A DNA stretch of 64,000 bases, from assembly GCF_024055895.1 (NCBI RefSeq), contig NZ_JAMXLE010000003.1, forward strand, positions 124,001 to 188,000. Direction: 5' to 3'. Shown here in pieces: positions 49,919 to 59,997 of the stretch; within the stretch, counting starts at the first letter, position 1; every line of letters begins with the position of its first letter. The translations under genes were made by a program, and so were the position numbers. The notes under the pieces are model-generated. The model was not told the DNA's origin and searched no databases. It worked only from the letters and a program-made list of their open reading frames with translations. This stretch comes from Rhizobium sp. L1K21. Lineage in GTDB: Bacteria > Pseudomonadota > Alphaproteobacteria > Rhizobiales > Rhizobiaceae.

Positions 49919-50815
49919 TCAGATCAGGCCGGTCTCGGACGCCGCTGTCTTCAAGGTCTTCAATCCGAGCGACTGATATTCGAACGGATTGCGCTGGTCC
50001 GGATCCTGTTCGGCCTCAATCACAATCCAGCCGGAATAGCCGACATCTTTGAGGATTTTGAGAAGCGGCGGGAATTGAACGCCACCCTCCTCGTCACCCG
50101 GAACCGTAAACACGCCTGCGCGCACGCCGTCCATGAAGGACATGCCGGTTTCACGGACCTGTTTCATCACCGCAGGGCGAACATTCTTGGCGTGAAAATG
50201 GCTGACACGATCAGCATATTTTTCCAGAACCGGCGTAGGGTCTGCCCCATTGGACCCGAAATAGCAGTGTCCGGCATCAAACAGCAGGCGCGTCGCCGGG
50301 CCGGTTGCCGCCATGAACGCATCGATTTCGGCGAGGTTTTCCACCACCGTTCCCATGTGGTGGTGATACACGAGCTTGATGCCCTGCGCGGCGGTGAAGG
50401 CCGCCAGTTCCTCAACCTTCGCGCCAAAGGCTTTCATCTCGTCGGCTGAGAAAACAGGCTTTTCCGAAAGCGGCTTTTGCAGGCCCTGAATGGAGTTCGA
50501 TGTTTCGCAGACAATGCAGACATCGCAGCCATTGTGCTTCAACTTGTCGAGATGTTTCTGGATGGCCTTTTTCTCGTCTTCCACCGATTGGGTCAGCAGG
50601 TTGAGCGAGTACCAGCCGGAAATGAAGGTGAGGCCATAGGAACCGAGAAGCTGTTTCAGCGCCTCTGGGTCATCCGGCCAGCGGTGGCCGTTTTCAATCC
50701 CGTCAAAACCGATTTCAGAGGCCTCGCGGAGAATTTGGTCAGTTGGAATATGTGCGCCCAGCGTCTGGTCGTCGTCATTGGCCCAGGCAATGGGGTTGGT
50801 GCCGAAGCGGATCAT
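49919..50815 (-). CDS. iolE: Myo-inosose-2 dehydratase
   Basis: Dehydrates 2-keto-myo-inositol (inosose) to the trihydroxycyclohexanedione. 298-residue TIM barrel. [15 protein letters not shown] is the IolE opening; metal ligands are visible in [28 protein letters not shown] and [22 protein letters not shown] precedes the ATG. It lies 10 bases after iolD. Confidence 0.94.
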   Translation of the reverse strand: MIRFGTNPIAWANDDDQTLGAHIPTDQILREASEIGFDGIENGHRWPDDPEALKQLLGSYGLTFISGWYSLNLLTQSVEDEKKAIQKHLDKLKHNGCDVCIVCETSNSIQGLQKPLSEKPVFSADEMKAFGAKVEELAAFTAAQGIKLVYHHHMGTVVENLAEIDAFMAATGPATRLLFDAGHCYFGSNGADPTPVLEKYADRVSHFHAKNVRPAVMKQVRETGMSFMDGVRAGVFTVPGDEEGGVQFPPLLKILKDVGYSGWIVIEAEQDPDQRNPFEYQSLGLKTLKTAASETGLI

Positions 50816-50825
50816 GGAATGTCCT

Positions 50826-52658
50826 TTAATTTACAAGATTTTGCCGGGCCGCCGCTGCAAGATAGCGGGCGTAGGCCTGTTTCAGTTTTTCGGTGGAGCC
50901 AACTTCGGGAACGGCAACATCCCACCAGTGGCCCGCCTCGCCAAAGCCCGGCCCCTCGGTCGGGTCGGTCTCAATGACGATGACAGTCGGGATATCGCGG
51001 CTGTGCGCTTCGGCGACCTTCGCTTCGAGGTCGGCAATGTCTGCCGCCTTGACCGCATGTGCGCCCATGGAAGCCGCATGGGCCACGAAGTCGATTTCCG
51101 GCTGCTGTTCGACATTGCAATTCTGGTAAAGGTTGTTGAACGGTTCGCCGCCGCTTGCCTGCTGCAGGCGGTTGATACAGCCGTAACCGCGGTTGTCGGT
51201 CAGCACCACGGTGAACGGCACCTTACGCATGACGGCGGTGGCGAGTTCGGAATTGGCCATCATGTAGGAGCCATCACCGACAAAGCAGATGACCTCGCGC
51301 TCCGGCCGCGCAAGCTTGAGACCCATCGCACCGGCAATTTCGTAGCCCATGCAGGAATAGCCATATTCCATATGATAGCCGCCCTGGCTTGGCTGCCAGA
51401 GAAGTTTCAGTGCGCCGGGCATTGTGCCTGCCGCGCACATGGCGATGGCATCCTCGCCGGTGGCACGCTGCACTGCGCCAATCACCTGCGCATCGGTTGG
51501 TAGACCCGCTACTTCCGGCGCGGCACAATGGGCATCAACGGCTGCCAGCCATTCTGCCCGCAACGCTGCGTCAGGGGCTGCCGCACGATAATCGCCCAAA
51601 GCCGTGTTCAACATTTCAAGCGCCACTTTGGCATCGGCCACAAGACCCATGGCACCATGTTTATCTGCATCATAACCGTGGGCATTGATGGACACGAGCT
51701 TGCGGCCAGCTGCTTCAAACAACGACCACGAGCCGGTGGTGAAGTCCTGAAAACGCGTACCAACACCGATCACCAGATCGGCCTTGCGCGCCAGCGCATT
51801 GGCTGCCGCCGATCCATCAACACCCGCCGCACCGAAATTCATCGGGTGCGACTGCGCAAGCGCGGACTTGCCAGCCTGTGTTTCGATCACCGGAATGTTG
51901 TGCGCCGTGGCGAAATCCGCCAACGTCTGTTCAGCATCGGAATAGATTACGCCGCCACCGGCGACGATCACCGGCCTCTTTGCCGCCTTGATCGCGGCAA
52001 CCACGTCTTCAACATCACGCACATCAGGTGCGGGACGGCGAATGCGCCAGGTGCGGGCTTCGAAGAACTCCGCTGGCCAGTCATAGGCTTCTGTTTGAAC
52101 ATCCTGGCAGAAGGATAGCGTTACCGGGCCGCAATTGGCCGGATCGGTCATCACGCGCAGTGCACGCGGAAGTGCTGTCAAAAGCTGTTCCGGGCGCATA
52201 ATCCTGTCGAAATAGCGGCTGACGGGCTTGAAGCAGTCATTGGCAGAGATCGTGCCATCCTCGAAGTCTTCCACCTGTTGCAAAACGGGGTCGGGCCGAC
52301 GATTGGCAAAGACATCGCCGGGGATGAGAAGAACCGGCAGGCGGTTGACATGGGCCAATGCAGCCGCTGTCACCATATTGGTTGCGCCAGGCCCGATGGA
52401 TGAGGTCACGGCTTGAATGCGCCGGCGCTTTTTCGCCTTGGCATAGGCAATCGCCGCATGCGCCATGGTCTGTTCATTCTGGCCGCGCCAGGTGGGCATG
52501 GCATTGCCGGCCTTTTGCAAGGCCTCGCCCAGACCCGCAACATTGCCGTGGCCAAAGATTGCCCAGACACCGTCAATAAAGCGCTCGCCATCTTCTGTCA
52601 TCTGCGCTGCCAGCCATTTCACCATGGCCTGCGCCGCTGTCAGTCTGATTGTGTTCAT
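50826..52658 (-). CDS. iolD: 3D-(3,5/4)-trihydroxycyclohexane-1,2-dione hydrolase
   Basis: Thiamine-diphosphate enzyme that opens the ring to 5-deoxy-glucuronate. 610 residues in the three-domain acetolactate-synthase fold. ThDP/Mg site [15 protein letters not shown], the central domain [17 protein letters not shown], and N-terminal [17 protein letters not shown] are diagnostic of IolD. The ATG at 52658 overlaps the iolC stop (ATGA); 16 open codons upstream are inside iolC. Confidence 0.94.
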   Translation of the reverse strand: MNTIRLTAAQAMVKWLAAQMTEDGERFIDGVWAIFGHGNVAGLGEALQKAGNAMPTWRGQNEQTMAHAAIAYAKAKKRRRIQAVTSSIGPGATNMVTAAALAHVNRLPVLLIPGDVFANRRPDPVLQQVEDFEDGTISANDCFKPVSRYFDRIMRPEQLLTALPRALRVMTDPANCGPVTLSFCQDVQTEAYDWPAEFFEARTWRIRRPAPDVRDVEDVVAAIKAAKRPVIVAGGGVIYSDAEQTLADFATAHNIPVIETQAGKSALAQSHPMNFGAAGVDGSAAANALARKADLVIGVGTRFQDFTTGSWSLFEAAGRKLVSINAHGYDADKHGAMGLVADAKVALEMLNTALGDYRAAAPDAALRAEWLAAVDAHCAAPEVAGLPTDAQVIGAVQRATGEDAIAMCAAGTMPGALKLLWQPSQGGYHMEYGYSCMGYEIAGAMGLKLARPEREVICFVGDGSYMMANSELATAVMRKVPFTVVLTDNRGYGCINRLQQASGGEPFNNLYQNCNVEQQPEIDFVAHAASMGAHAVKAADIADLEAKVAEAHSRDIPTVIVIETDPTEGPGFGEAGHWWDVAVPEVGSTEKLKQAYARYLAAAARQNLVN

Positions 52659-54580
52659 GCCGCCATTACTCCTGCTTTTGCGCGCGCAGTATCCCAGATT
52701 TCGCAAAGCCGCCGGTATCGTCCGGCCATCTGCGAGACCGCCTCGTCGTCGCTCATGTCGCCTTTCAGCCAGCTGCGCGCTGCATCGCCAAAAATCGTGC
52801 GGCCAACGGCAAAGCCCTTCACCAATGGGAAACCGGCTGCAACCTCGAAGCTGGCAGCGAGTTCTTTCTCTGGTGCATCGAGCCCGAGCACCACAATGCC
52901 GCGCGTGTGCTTGTCGTGCTTTTCAATGGCCTCGATTGTATATTCCCAGGCCGCCCTGGTTTTCATCGGCTCCAGCTTCCACCAGTCGGGATAGATACCG
53001 ACTTCATAGAACTGGTGGATCAGCCGGGCTGCGGTGTCCTCGCGCACACCACCCACCTTGGAGGGAATGATCTCGAGAAGAAATTCCAGATTGTTGCGAC
53101 GGGATGCTTCAAACAGACGCTTGACCGTACTCTCTTGGTGACGCCGGGTGGCGGCATCATCATCCGGGTGGCAGAAGCAGAGAACCTTCACCACATTCTC
53201 GCGCGCCCACTGGTTAAGCCCGCCGTAGTCTGCGCCAAGTTCGGGCTCGAGCGTTAGCGGGCGCGAACCTGGCCATTCTGTCGGGCGGCCAATCCACAGG
53301 CCGGAACCAGAGGCAGCATGCAGCGCAGAGCGGCCTATGCGGTTGTCGCAGAGAATGCCATAACCATCGCGTCCTGCCTGAACATCCCTGGCGGCCTTGA
53401 GGCAAAGTTCCTTGAAGGCCGAACCCTTTTGCTGGCTGTAGCCGTCCATCTCTTCGAGCTGTTTTCGATGGTCGAAGGCGAAGACGCGCATTGAAGACCA
53501 ATCGCCATTGACGCGGGTGTGGCGTGTGGTCGACCAATGAATCTGCTCCAGAGCCAGATCGTTGCGCAAATCCGGACGGACCACGCCGCGTTGCAGGAAG
53601 AATTGCAATTCCTCCCAGCTTGGATACGCTGGTGTGCAACCATGACGGCTGACCGCAAATGCACCACAGGCATTGGCAAATTTCAGCGTTGTCGGCCAGT
53701 CCTGATCGGTTATCCAGCCACGCAGAAGACCGGAGAAGAAGCCGTCGCCTGCACCCAGGACATTGAACACCTCGATGGGGAAACCCTGCCCCACCTGCCC
53801 CTTGTCCAGACTGTCCGGTATATCACCTTCAAAGGCGGATGCGCCGAGCGGGCCGCGCTTGCAGACAAGCGTTGCCGCGCTGACAGCGCGCACGGCTTTC
53901 AGCGCTTCCAACGTATCCGTCGAACCGCCTGCGATGTGAAACTCTTCTTCGGTGCCGACAATCAGGTCGAAATAATGCAGCGTCGTTTGCAGCTTGGCGG
54001 TGACTTTTGCGCTTTCCACAAAGCGGCTCTCGCCGTCACCATGGCCTGCAACACCCCAAAGATTGGGGCGGTAATCGATATCAAGCGCTGTGCGCAGGCC
54101 ATGCTTGCGGGCAAGCTTCAATGCCTTGATAACCGCCGCCTCTGTGCGGGGATTGCTCAAATGCGTGCCGGTGACGACAACGCAACGCGCTGAAGCAATG
54201 AAGTCCTCATCGATATCGGCTTCCGTCAGCCCCATATCAGCGCAGTTCTCGCGGTAAAAGATCAGCGGGAATTGGTCTTCGTCACGAATGCCGAGGATGA
54301 CGAGCGCCGTCAGTCGCTCCTTGTCGATCTTCACGCCTTGCGTGGAAACGCCTTCGCGCTTCAACTGCTCCAGGATGAAGCGGCCCATATGCTCATCGCC
54401 GACACCGGTAATGAGCCCGGTTTTCAGACCGAGACGCGCACTGCCGCAGGCAATATTGGTGGGCGAGCCACCGATATATTTCTCAAACGAGCCCATATCT
54501 TCCAGACGCCCGCCAATCTGGGCGCCATAAAGGTCGATGCTCGAACGGCCGATGGTGATGACATCAAGCGGCTTTTTCAC
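52655..54580 (-). CDS. iolC: 5-dehydro-2-deoxygluconokinase fused to DUF2090
   Basis: Phosphorylates 2-deoxy-5-keto-D-gluconate. 641 residues in two parts. Residues 1 to about 320 form a PfkB kinase: [28 protein letters not shown], and the anion-hole loop [16 protein letters not shown]. Residues from about 325 are a DUF2090 (PF09863) TIM-barrel domain, suspected to act as the next aldolase-like step or as a structural partner. No ATG starts the conserved sequence; I place the start at the GTG at 54580 (AAGGCAAGAGA upstream), giving a 17-base overlap with the upstream dehydrogenase gene. Fusion of these two domains is common in proteobacteria. Kinase assignment is firm; the DUF2090 role is not. 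Confidence 0.92.
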   Translation of the reverse strand: MKKPLDVITIGRSSIDLYGAQIGGRLEDMGSFEKYIGGSPTNIACGSARLGLKTGLITGVGDEHMGRFILEQLKREGVSTQGVKIDKERLTALVILGIRDEDQFPLIFYRENCADMGLTEADIDEDFIASARCVVVTGTHLSNPRTEAAVIKALKLARKHGLRTALDIDYRPNLWGVAGHGDGESRFVESAKVTAKLQTTLHYFDLIVGTEEEFHIAGGSTDTLEALKAVRAVSAATLVCKRGPLGASAFEGDIPDSLDKGQVGQGFPIEVFNVLGAGDGFFSGLLRGWITDQDWPTTLKFANACGAFAVSRHGCTPAYPSWEELQFFLQRGVVRPDLRNDLALEQIHWSTTRHTRVNGDWSSMRVFAFDHRKQLEEMDGYSQQKGSAFKELCLKAARDVQAGRDGYGILCDNRIGRSALHAASGSGLWIGRPTEWPGSRPLTLEPELGADYGGLNQWARENVVKVLCFCHPDDDAATRRHQESTVKRLFEASRRNNLEFLLEIIPSKVGGVREDTAARLIHQFYEVGIYPDWWKLEPMKTRAAWEYTIEAIEKHDKHTRGIVVLGLDAPEKELAASFEVAAGFPLVKGFAVGRTIFGDAARSWLKGDMSDDEAVSQMAGRYRRLCEIWDTARAKAGVMAA

Positions 54581-55703
54581 TCTCTTGCCTTTCAATGCGA
54601 ATAACCTGGCCGTTGGATCCGGCCATAGCGTGAATGATTTTTTCGATCTCCAACCCCTGCGCAAAATCCGGGCCGCAAGGCGGGCCACCGGCAATGGCGC
54701 TCAAGAGATCGCGCGCCTCGATGACCTTCTGCTCATTAAAGCCGAAATTATGGCCGGGAGCCGGACAAAATGCCGAAAAATCCGGTTGCGCGGGACCTGT
54801 GAGATGGCGGGTGAAGCCCGCCTCACCTGCCCTGTGGAGCCAAAGCTCGTTCATGTTTTCCTGATCGAACACAATCGTGCCTTCAGACCCATGCACCTCC
54901 CACTGAAGGCGGCATTTGCGCCCGCGCGCCACACGCGATGTGGCAAAAGAGCCCTGCGCGCCGGAGGCAAACTTGATGAGCGCCATGGCGCTATCTTCAT
55001 TTTCCACCACCTTTGGTCCATCAGGCGAAGGCCGCAAGGGAACGGCAATCTGCGTTTGGGCGACAATCTCGCTGACCGGCCCCATCAAGGCAATCATCTG
55101 GCTCACGAGGTGACAGCCGAGGTCGCCAAGGGCACCCAGACCGCCAGCCTCGTGAGTCATCCGCCATGACCAAGGGAGGTTGGGATCGGCGGAATAGTCT
55201 TCATCATAAACGCCACGGAAAGCGAGCGGCACCCCGATGACGCCCTGCTCCACCATCTGACGGGCGGCCTGAAAGGCCGGGTTGCGCAGATAGTTGTAAC
55301 CAAGGATCGTCATCTGGCCGGGATGGGACGCGGCCATATTCGCCATGGCATCAGCATCGTCCAGGGTCAGCGCCATGGGCTTTTCCAGCCAGACATGCTT
55401 TCCGGCCTGAAGTGCGGCTTCCGCCATCGGGCGATGCATGCCGTTTGGCGAGGTGATGGAAACAATATCGACATTGGGATCGCTGACCGCTTCTTGCCAG
55501 CTCGCTGTGGCGCGAGCAAAGCCGAACTGGGCAGCGTGGGCATCAGCACTTTCCGGTGTCAAATCGGCCAGCACTTCCAGCCGCGGATGCGCGCCACCAA
55601 AAACGGCGGCCACATTGCGCCAGGCCAGCGCATGGCATTTGCCCATGAAGCCGGTGCCGATCAGGGCCACGCCCAGCGCGTTCTTTGGCATTGGATGTGA
55701 CAT
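54564..55703 (-). CDS. Gfo/Idh/MocA-family oxidoreductase
   Basis: A 379-residue NAD(P)-dependent dehydrogenase. The Rossmann motif is [17 protein letters not shown], the catalytic EKPM lysine segment is WLEKPMALT, and [17 protein letters not shown] carries the active-site Asp/His pair. It fits the subgroup that acts on scyllo-inositol, inosose or sugars. TTTGGAGGAAAAC precedes the ATG at 55703. Placed between the ABC ATPase and iolC in the inositol operon, it may funnel another inositol stereoisomer into the pathway; substrate inferred from context only. Confidence 0.85.
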   Translation of the reverse strand: MSHPMPKNALGVALIGTGFMGKCHALAWRNVAAVFGGAHPRLEVLADLTPESADAHAAQFGFARATASWQEAVSDPNVDIVSITSPNGMHRPMAEAALQAGKHVWLEKPMALTLDDADAMANMAASHPGQMTILGYNYLRNPAFQAARQMVEQGVIGVPLAFRGVYDEDYSADPNLPWSWRMTHEAGGLGALGDLGCHLVSQMIALMGPVSEIVAQTQIAVPLRPSPDGPKVVENEDSAMALIKFASGAQGSFATSRVARGRKCRLQWEVHGSEGTIVFDQENMNELWLHRAGEAGFTRHLTGPAQPDFSAFCPAPGHNFGFNEQKVIEARDLLSAIAGGPPCGPDFAQGLEIEKIIHAMAGSNGQVIRIERQESEKAA

Positions 55704-55761
55704 GTTTTCCTCCAAAGGGAATGAAACAGGCGGGCAGAGCTTGTCCGCCCGCGCCTTTTGA

Positions 55762-56571
55762 TCAAACCGTTCCGCCGAGCGAACCTTCAAGATCGGCAAG
55801 CTCCTGCCCGCCTGCCATCAGGTCCTGCAGTTCGGATGCTGTGATTTCGCCGCGTTTGGCCGTGCCGAGCGTCTGACCGCGGTTCAGCACGGTGAAGCGA
55901 TCACCCACAGCGAGTGCATGGCGCACATTGTGCGAGATGAAGACCACGCCGACACCCTGTTTGCGCACCCGGTCAATCGTTGCCAGAACATTGGAGGTCT
56001 GGCGCACACCGAGTGCAGAAGTCGGCTCGTCGAGGATCAGCACTTTCGCCCCGAAATAAACCGCGCGCGCAATGGCAACCGTCTGCCGCTCGCCGCCTGA
56101 AAGCGTGCCGACCGCCTGGTCGGGACCGCGAAGGTTGATGCCCATCTTGCGCATTTCCTCCATGGTCACTTCATTGGCCATCTCAATGTCGAACCGCCGA
56201 AACGGTCCCCAGCCCTTGGTCGGTTCCCGGCCCATGAAGAAATTGCGTGTCACGCTCATCAGCGGGATCATCGCGAGGTCCTGGAACACGGTGGCAATAC
56301 CGGCTTCCATAGCATCACGGGTGGAGGCAAAATGCATTTCCTTGCCATCAAGGGTAACGGTACCCTTGGTGGGCTTGTGCACGCCCGACATGGTTTTGAT
56401 GAAGGTGGATTTGCCCGCACCATTGTCACCCAGAAGGCAATGGCATTCGCCGGGACGGACATCGAAGCTGACACCGGCCAGCGCAATGATATTGCCGAAA
56501 TGCTTTTCGATATCCTTCATTTCGATAATCGGCGCACTCTCGGGCTTTTGGCTCTTGATCTGCTCGTTCAT
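55762..56571 (-). CDS. Sugar/inositol ABC transporter ATPase, single-domain (FrcA-like)
   Basis: A 269-residue ATPase of the CUT2 family with one nucleotide-binding domain, unlike the two-domain RbsA/MglA. Walker [10 protein letters not shown], signature [15 protein letters not shown], Walker [13 protein letters not shown] and switch ISHNVRHAL are present; the Walker B-adjacent ALGVRQ is the FrcA-like form. It lies 1 base after the permease gene. It powers uptake of inositol or a related sugar. Confidence 0.9.
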   Translation of the reverse strand: MNEQIKSQKPESAPIIEMKDIEKHFGNIIALAGVSFDVRPGECHCLLGDNGAGKSTFIKTMSGVHKPTKGTVTLDGKEMHFASTRDAMEAGIATVFQDLAMIPLMSVTRNFFMGREPTKGWGPFRRFDIEMANEVTMEEMRKMGINLRGPDQAVGTLSGGERQTVAIARAVYFGAKVLILDEPTSALGVRQTSNVLATIDRVRKQGVGVVFISHNVRHALAVGDRFTVLNRGQTLGTAKRGEITASELQDLMAGGQELADLEGSLGGTV

Positions 56572-56572
56572 C

Positions 56573-57679
56573 TCAACGCTCCCCGGTTACGCGCTTGCGG
56601 ATTGCATTGTTGAAAAAGACCGCCATCAGCAGCATGCCGCCGAGGAAGACCTGGAACCAGTCCTGATCGAAATCGGTGTAGGTCAGGCCGATCACCACCA
56701 TGCCGAAGATGATTGCGCCGAAGAATGCGCCGATGGCCGAACCATAGCCGCCGGTGAGAAGCGAGCCGCCGATGACGGCTGCGATGATGGCTTCGAATTC
56801 CTTCTGGAAGCCGCGGCGTGCATCCGTGGAACCTGCATCGATAACCGTGATGATGGCGACCAGCGCAGCACAGCAGGCTGTGACCATGAAGAGCGAAATC
56901 TTGACCCGGTCGACCGGAACGCCGGAATTGGCGGCAGCATTGCGATCACCGCCGGAGGCAAAAATCCAGTTGCCCACGGGGGTTCGCAGCAGAATGTAGG
57001 TTGCGAAAAGCGCAATCAGCACGAACCAGATGATTTCCACCGGAACACCCGGCACTTTGGGTGCGCCGTTTTTGAATGTGTCGATGACACCCATTTGTGC
57101 AAGCTTGTGGAACAGGCCGGTGAACGCATCACCGGAAAAGAACGGCGCAAGCCAATCGCCCTCGATGGCATCGCGAACACCGCGCAGCTGCGTGGAGCCG
57201 CCGGTTGCGAGTTTCAGACCAACCAGCGAAAGGCCGCGCAGGATGAACAGAAAGGCAAGCGTGACGATGAACGACGGCAGGCCGGTGCGGATCACGATAT
57301 TGCCGTTGATGGCACCGACTGCAGCGGCGACCGCAAATGTGGCCGGGATGCAGACAATGAGCGGCAGCCCCCACGTGACGGCGCAGGTTGCGAAGAACAA
57401 GCCGGAAAAGGCGACCATGGAACCGATGGAAAGGTCGAATTCGCCGCCAATCATCAGCATGGCAGCGCCAATGGCCAGAATGCCGAGCTGGGCCGCGGGT
57501 GTCATGAAATTAATGGTTCCAGCCAGCGTGAACATGGCGGGATCGGCGGTCACCAGAAAGAAGATGACGACCAACACCAGACCTGCAATTGCGCCCAGTT
57601 CCGGCCGCTTCATGAACCTGGCGACAAACGATTCCGTCTTGACCCGTTCATCGGCTATTTGTGTGGATGCATCGCTCAC
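56573..57679 (-). CDS. Sugar/inositol ABC transporter permease, CUT2 (IatP/FrcC-like)
   Basis: Inner-membrane permease of 368 residues with 9-10 hydrophobic segments, including [20 protein letters not shown] and [20 protein letters not shown], the CUT2 signature. [20 protein letters not shown] is near the end. I place the start at the GTG at 57679, with AGGAGG six bases upstream; a GTG 12 codons earlier sits in a hairpin and has no usable ribosome site. The AGGAGG itself can pair with an upstream CTCCTGA element. Confidence 0.9.
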   Translation of the reverse strand: MSDASTQIADERVKTESFVARFMKRPELGAIAGLVLVVIFFLVTADPAMFTLAGTINFMTPAAQLGILAIGAAMLMIGGEFDLSIGSMVAFSGLFFATCAVTWGLPLIVCIPATFAVAAAVGAINGNIVIRTGLPSFIVTLAFLFILRGLSLVGLKLATGGSTQLRGVRDAIEGDWLAPFFSGDAFTGLFHKLAQMGVIDTFKNGAPKVPGVPVEIIWFVLIALFATYILLRTPVGNWIFASGGDRNAAANSGVPVDRVKISLFMVTACCAALVAIITVIDAGSTDARRGFQKEFEAIIAAVIGGSLLTGGYGSAIGAFFGAIIFGMVVIGLTYTDFDQDWFQVFLGGMLLMAVFFNNAIRKRVTGER

Positions 57680-57705
57680 AAGCGCCTCCTGAGACTTCTT
57701 TTTCA

Positions 57706-57731
57706 GGAGCGCCACCGAAAGGCAGCGCTCC
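57706..57731 (-). promoter_or_regulatory. Intercistronic hairpin between binding-protein and permease genes
   Basis: On the transcript GGAGCGCUGCC pairs with GGUGGCGCUCC around a UUUC tetraloop, an 11-bp stem with two G-U pairs. It lies 30 bases after the binding-protein stop. Its right arm shares bases with CUCCUGA (57709-57703), which can alternatively pair with UCAGGAG (57692-57686), the permease ribosome site. Confidence 0.55.
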
Positions 57732-57760
57732 GTTCTTTACTGACAAATGGCCGCCTGCGA

Positions 57761-58681
57761 TTAGCGGATGCCCTTCGCGGAAAGATCGATCACCTGGGCG
57801 GCCTTGTCGGCAGTGATCAGGTTCGGACCGGAAGGAACATTGCCGCCCGGCATCAGGCCGTATTCGGCGTTCAGCGCCAGGAAGACCACCGGCAGGTAAC
57901 CCTGCAGGAACTGCTGCTGGTCAATGGCAAATGCTGCATCGCCATCAACAACCGACTGCAGGAAGCTTGCTGACAGATCGAAGGAAGCGACATTGACCTT
58001 GCGGCCAGACGCCTTGGCAGCAGCCACAGAAGGTTCACCCGCGGTTGCCGCACCAAGCGCCATCACGGTGTCGATGGCCTCGTCGGATGCAAGTGCAGCG
58101 GAAACCTTGGACTCGATTTCAGACGGATCGTTGGTGGTCGGAAGGACGGAGACATCACCACCGAAACCTTCAGAGAAGCCAGCGCAACGCTGATCGAGGG
58201 AGACGTTACCGACTTCCTGGTTGACGCAGATGGCTTTCTTGCCGCCCATTTCAGCGAGCTTCTCACCGGCTGCCTTGCCGGCATCGAACTCGTCCTGACC
58301 AACGTGCAGAAGCGCGCCGAGCTTCTTGGATACATCGGAACCGGAGTTCATGGAAATCACCGGAATGCCAGCAGCAACGGCGCGTTCGATTGCCGGGCCG
58401 AGCGCGTCAGCGTCCGGAATGGAGACCACAAGGCCATCGGGCTCCTGGTTGACGGCGGCATCAATCAGCTGGGACATGGCGACCATGTCGAAGGTTTCCG
58501 GCGAACGGAAGTCGACATTGGCACCGGTATCTTCACCAGCCTTGGCAACGCCATTCTTGACTACAGACCAGAACGGGTCGTTGGCCTGACCATGTGCCAC
58601 CACGACGATATCAGTGGCGAGCGCCGGGCCTGCGATGGCAATCGCAGCAGCAGTTGCAACAGATGCAAGAAACTTCTTCAT
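57761..58681 (-). CDS. Inositol/sugar ABC transporter substrate-binding protein, CUT2 family
   Basis: Periplasmic binding protein of 306 residues. Signal peptide MKKFLASVATAAAIAIAG, cleavage near ALATD. The RbsB-like mature part has VVVAHGQANDPFWSVVKNG, VSIPDADALGPAIERAVAAG, IPVISMNSG and ALLHVGQDEFDAGKAAGEKL. TGGGAGGAAAGT precedes the ATG. It follows iolG in the operon; ligand is presumably myo-inositol, inferred from the catabolic genes around it. Confidence 0.88.
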   Translation of the reverse strand: MKKFLASVATAAAIAIAGPALATDIVVVAHGQANDPFWSVVKNGVAKAGEDTGANVDFRSPETFDMVAMSQLIDAAVNQEPDGLVVSIPDADALGPAIERAVAAGIPVISMNSGSDVSKKLGALLHVGQDEFDAGKAAGEKLAEMGGKKAICVNQEVGNVSLDQRCAGFSEGFGGDVSVLPTTNDPSEIESKVSAALASDEAIDTVMALGAATAGEPSVAAAKASGRKVNVASFDLSASFLQSVVDGDAAFAIDQQQFLQGYLPVVFLALNAEYGLMPGGNVPSGPNLITADKAAQVIDLSAKGIR

Positions 58682-58736
58682 ACTTTCCTCCCATTTGAGT
58701 TTTGTTGGACAATTCAGCTTCGAATGCCCGATCCAT

Positions 58737-58752
58737 CCGGCCATAGGGCCGG
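58737..58752 (-). other. Short hairpin between iolG and the binding-protein gene
   Basis: CCGGCC / GGCCGG around a 4-base loop in the 150-base gap between iolG and the transporter genes. It may be a processing or mRNA-stability element; no U-run follows. Confidence 0.3.
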
Positions 58753-58831
58753 TCAGCGACCCGGAAATGCTTTCCCTCAGCATCCCCGGATATTCCGTTC
58801 AGGAGCAGAGCTCCCGTCTGTCACCCGCGCC

Positions 58832-59824
58832 TTACAGCGAGACCTCCACCGTCTCACCGGTTTTTGCGGATTGGGTTGCAGCTTCCGCCAGAGCCAGAGC
58901 AGCAACGCCGTCTGCCAGCGTGACAGGAATGTTTGCGCCATCAAGGACAGCAGCCACAAAGGCATCCCATTCGGCCACATAGGCGCGCATGTAACGCTCC
59001 AGGAAAAAGAATTCCGGCTTGGCACTGACAACACCAGCATTGGTGGATTTGGAAACCGTGTTCATCATCACGTTATTGGCGGACAACAAGCCTTCAGAAC
59101 CCAGAAGCTCGAGACGCTGATCGTAACCATAGGCCGCGCGGCGGCTGTTCTTGATGACCGCAATGCGCCCGTCGGCATAGCGCAGCGTCACGACAGCGGT
59201 ATCCACATCGCCTGCGGCACCGATTTCCGGGTTGACGATGGACGAACCGACGGCGTGAACGCTGGTTGGCAGATCGCCCATGATGAAATTCGCCATGTCA
59301 AAATCATGGATCATCATGTCGCGGAACAGGCCGCCCGACACCTTCACGTAGCTTACCGGCGGCGGTGCGGGGTCGAAAGAGGTGATGGAAAGAAGCTCAG
59401 CCTTACCGATTTCACCAGCTAGCGAAGCTGCTTTGACTGCCGCGAAATTCGGATCAAAACGACGATTGAACCCGATCATGACAGGCTGACCGTTGCCGGA
59501 GGTGCGCTCAAGGCAGAGCTTCGCGCGCTCAAGCGAGAGGTCAACAGGTTTCTCACACAATACGGCCTTGCCGGCCGCAGTCGCCTTCTCGATCAGGTCA
59601 GAATGCGTGTCTGTGGATGTTGCAACCAGCACGGCATTGATCGTGTCATCGGCCAGAATGTCATCCAGCGAACCCGCCTTCGCCCCGTAAAGTCCGGCCA
59701 GCTCTTCAGCCGCAGACGCATTGATATCGGCAACAGCAGCTAGCTCGCTTCTTGCGTGACCGGCAATATTGATAGCGTGAACACGGCCAATACGACCGGC
59801 GCCGAGCAACCCAACTTTGAGCAC
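58832..59824 (-). CDS. iolG: Inositol 2-dehydrogenase
   Basis: Oxidises myo-inositol to inosose with NAD, the entry step of the pathway. 330 residues. Rossmann motif VGLLGAGRIGRVHA, catalytic lysine in LCEKPVDLS, and SGGLFRDMMIHDFDMANF with the Asp-x3-His pair fit IolG/IdhA. An ATG at 59830 directly abuts GGGAGG, leaving no spacer, so the GTG two codons on (59824), with 6 bases of spacing, is the likelier start. First gene of the operon; divergent from the LacI-family gene. Confidence 0.92.
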   Translation of the reverse strand: MLKVGLLGAGRIGRVHAINIAGHARSELAAVADINASAAEELAGLYGAKAGSLDDILADDTINAVLVATSTDTHSDLIEKATAAGKAVLCEKPVDLSLERAKLCLERTSGNGQPVMIGFNRRFDPNFAAVKAASLAGEIGKAELLSITSFDPAPPPVSYVKVSGGLFRDMMIHDFDMANFIMGDLPTSVHAVGSSIVNPEIGAAGDVDTAVVTLRYADGRIAVIKNSRRAAYGYDQRLELLGSEGLLSANNVMMNTVSKSTNAGVVSAKPEFFFLERYMRAYVAEWDAFVAAVLDGANIPVTLADGVAALALAEAATQSAKTGETVEVSL

Positions 59825-59868
59825 TCTCATCCTCCCTGAAATGCGATCTTATGACCGTCTTGAGCGTC

Positions 59869-59897
59869 ATAAAACACAATCTTGCACGCGCGTGCAA
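59869..59897 (-). promoter_or_regulatory. Candidate iolG promoter overlapping the first palindrome
   Basis: Minus-strand TTGCAC (59897-59892), 17-base spacer and TTTTAT (59874-59869). The match to consensus is modest, but the -35 lies inside the palindrome at 59880-59899, so a repressor bound there would block it. Confidence 0.38.
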
Positions 59898-59919
59898 GAG
59901 TAAAATGCACGCGCGTGCA
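59880..59919. promoter_or_regulatory. Paired LacI-type operator palindromes
   Basis: TCTTGCACGCGCGTGCAAGA (59880-59899) is a perfect 20-bp palindrome. TGCACGCGCGTGCA (59906-59919) repeats its 14-bp core; the two centres are 23 bases apart. The central CG and overall shape fit LacI/GalR-family operators. They lie between iolG and the LacI-family gene, the expected site for autoregulation and operon control. Confidence 0.72.
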
Positions 59920-59997
59920 AAAAAGAGTTTTGCGTCTTGCGCACAAAAGGGTCTATCAGTCGTGTTCAAGCGAAGCGGAAACCAGGAGGAAAGCTGC

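Noticed and set aside
56072-57973. 633-codon plus-strand open frame
   Set aside because: Antisense to the CUT2 permease and ATPase genes. Low-complexity product rich in Asp, Glu, Gln, Gly and Arg.
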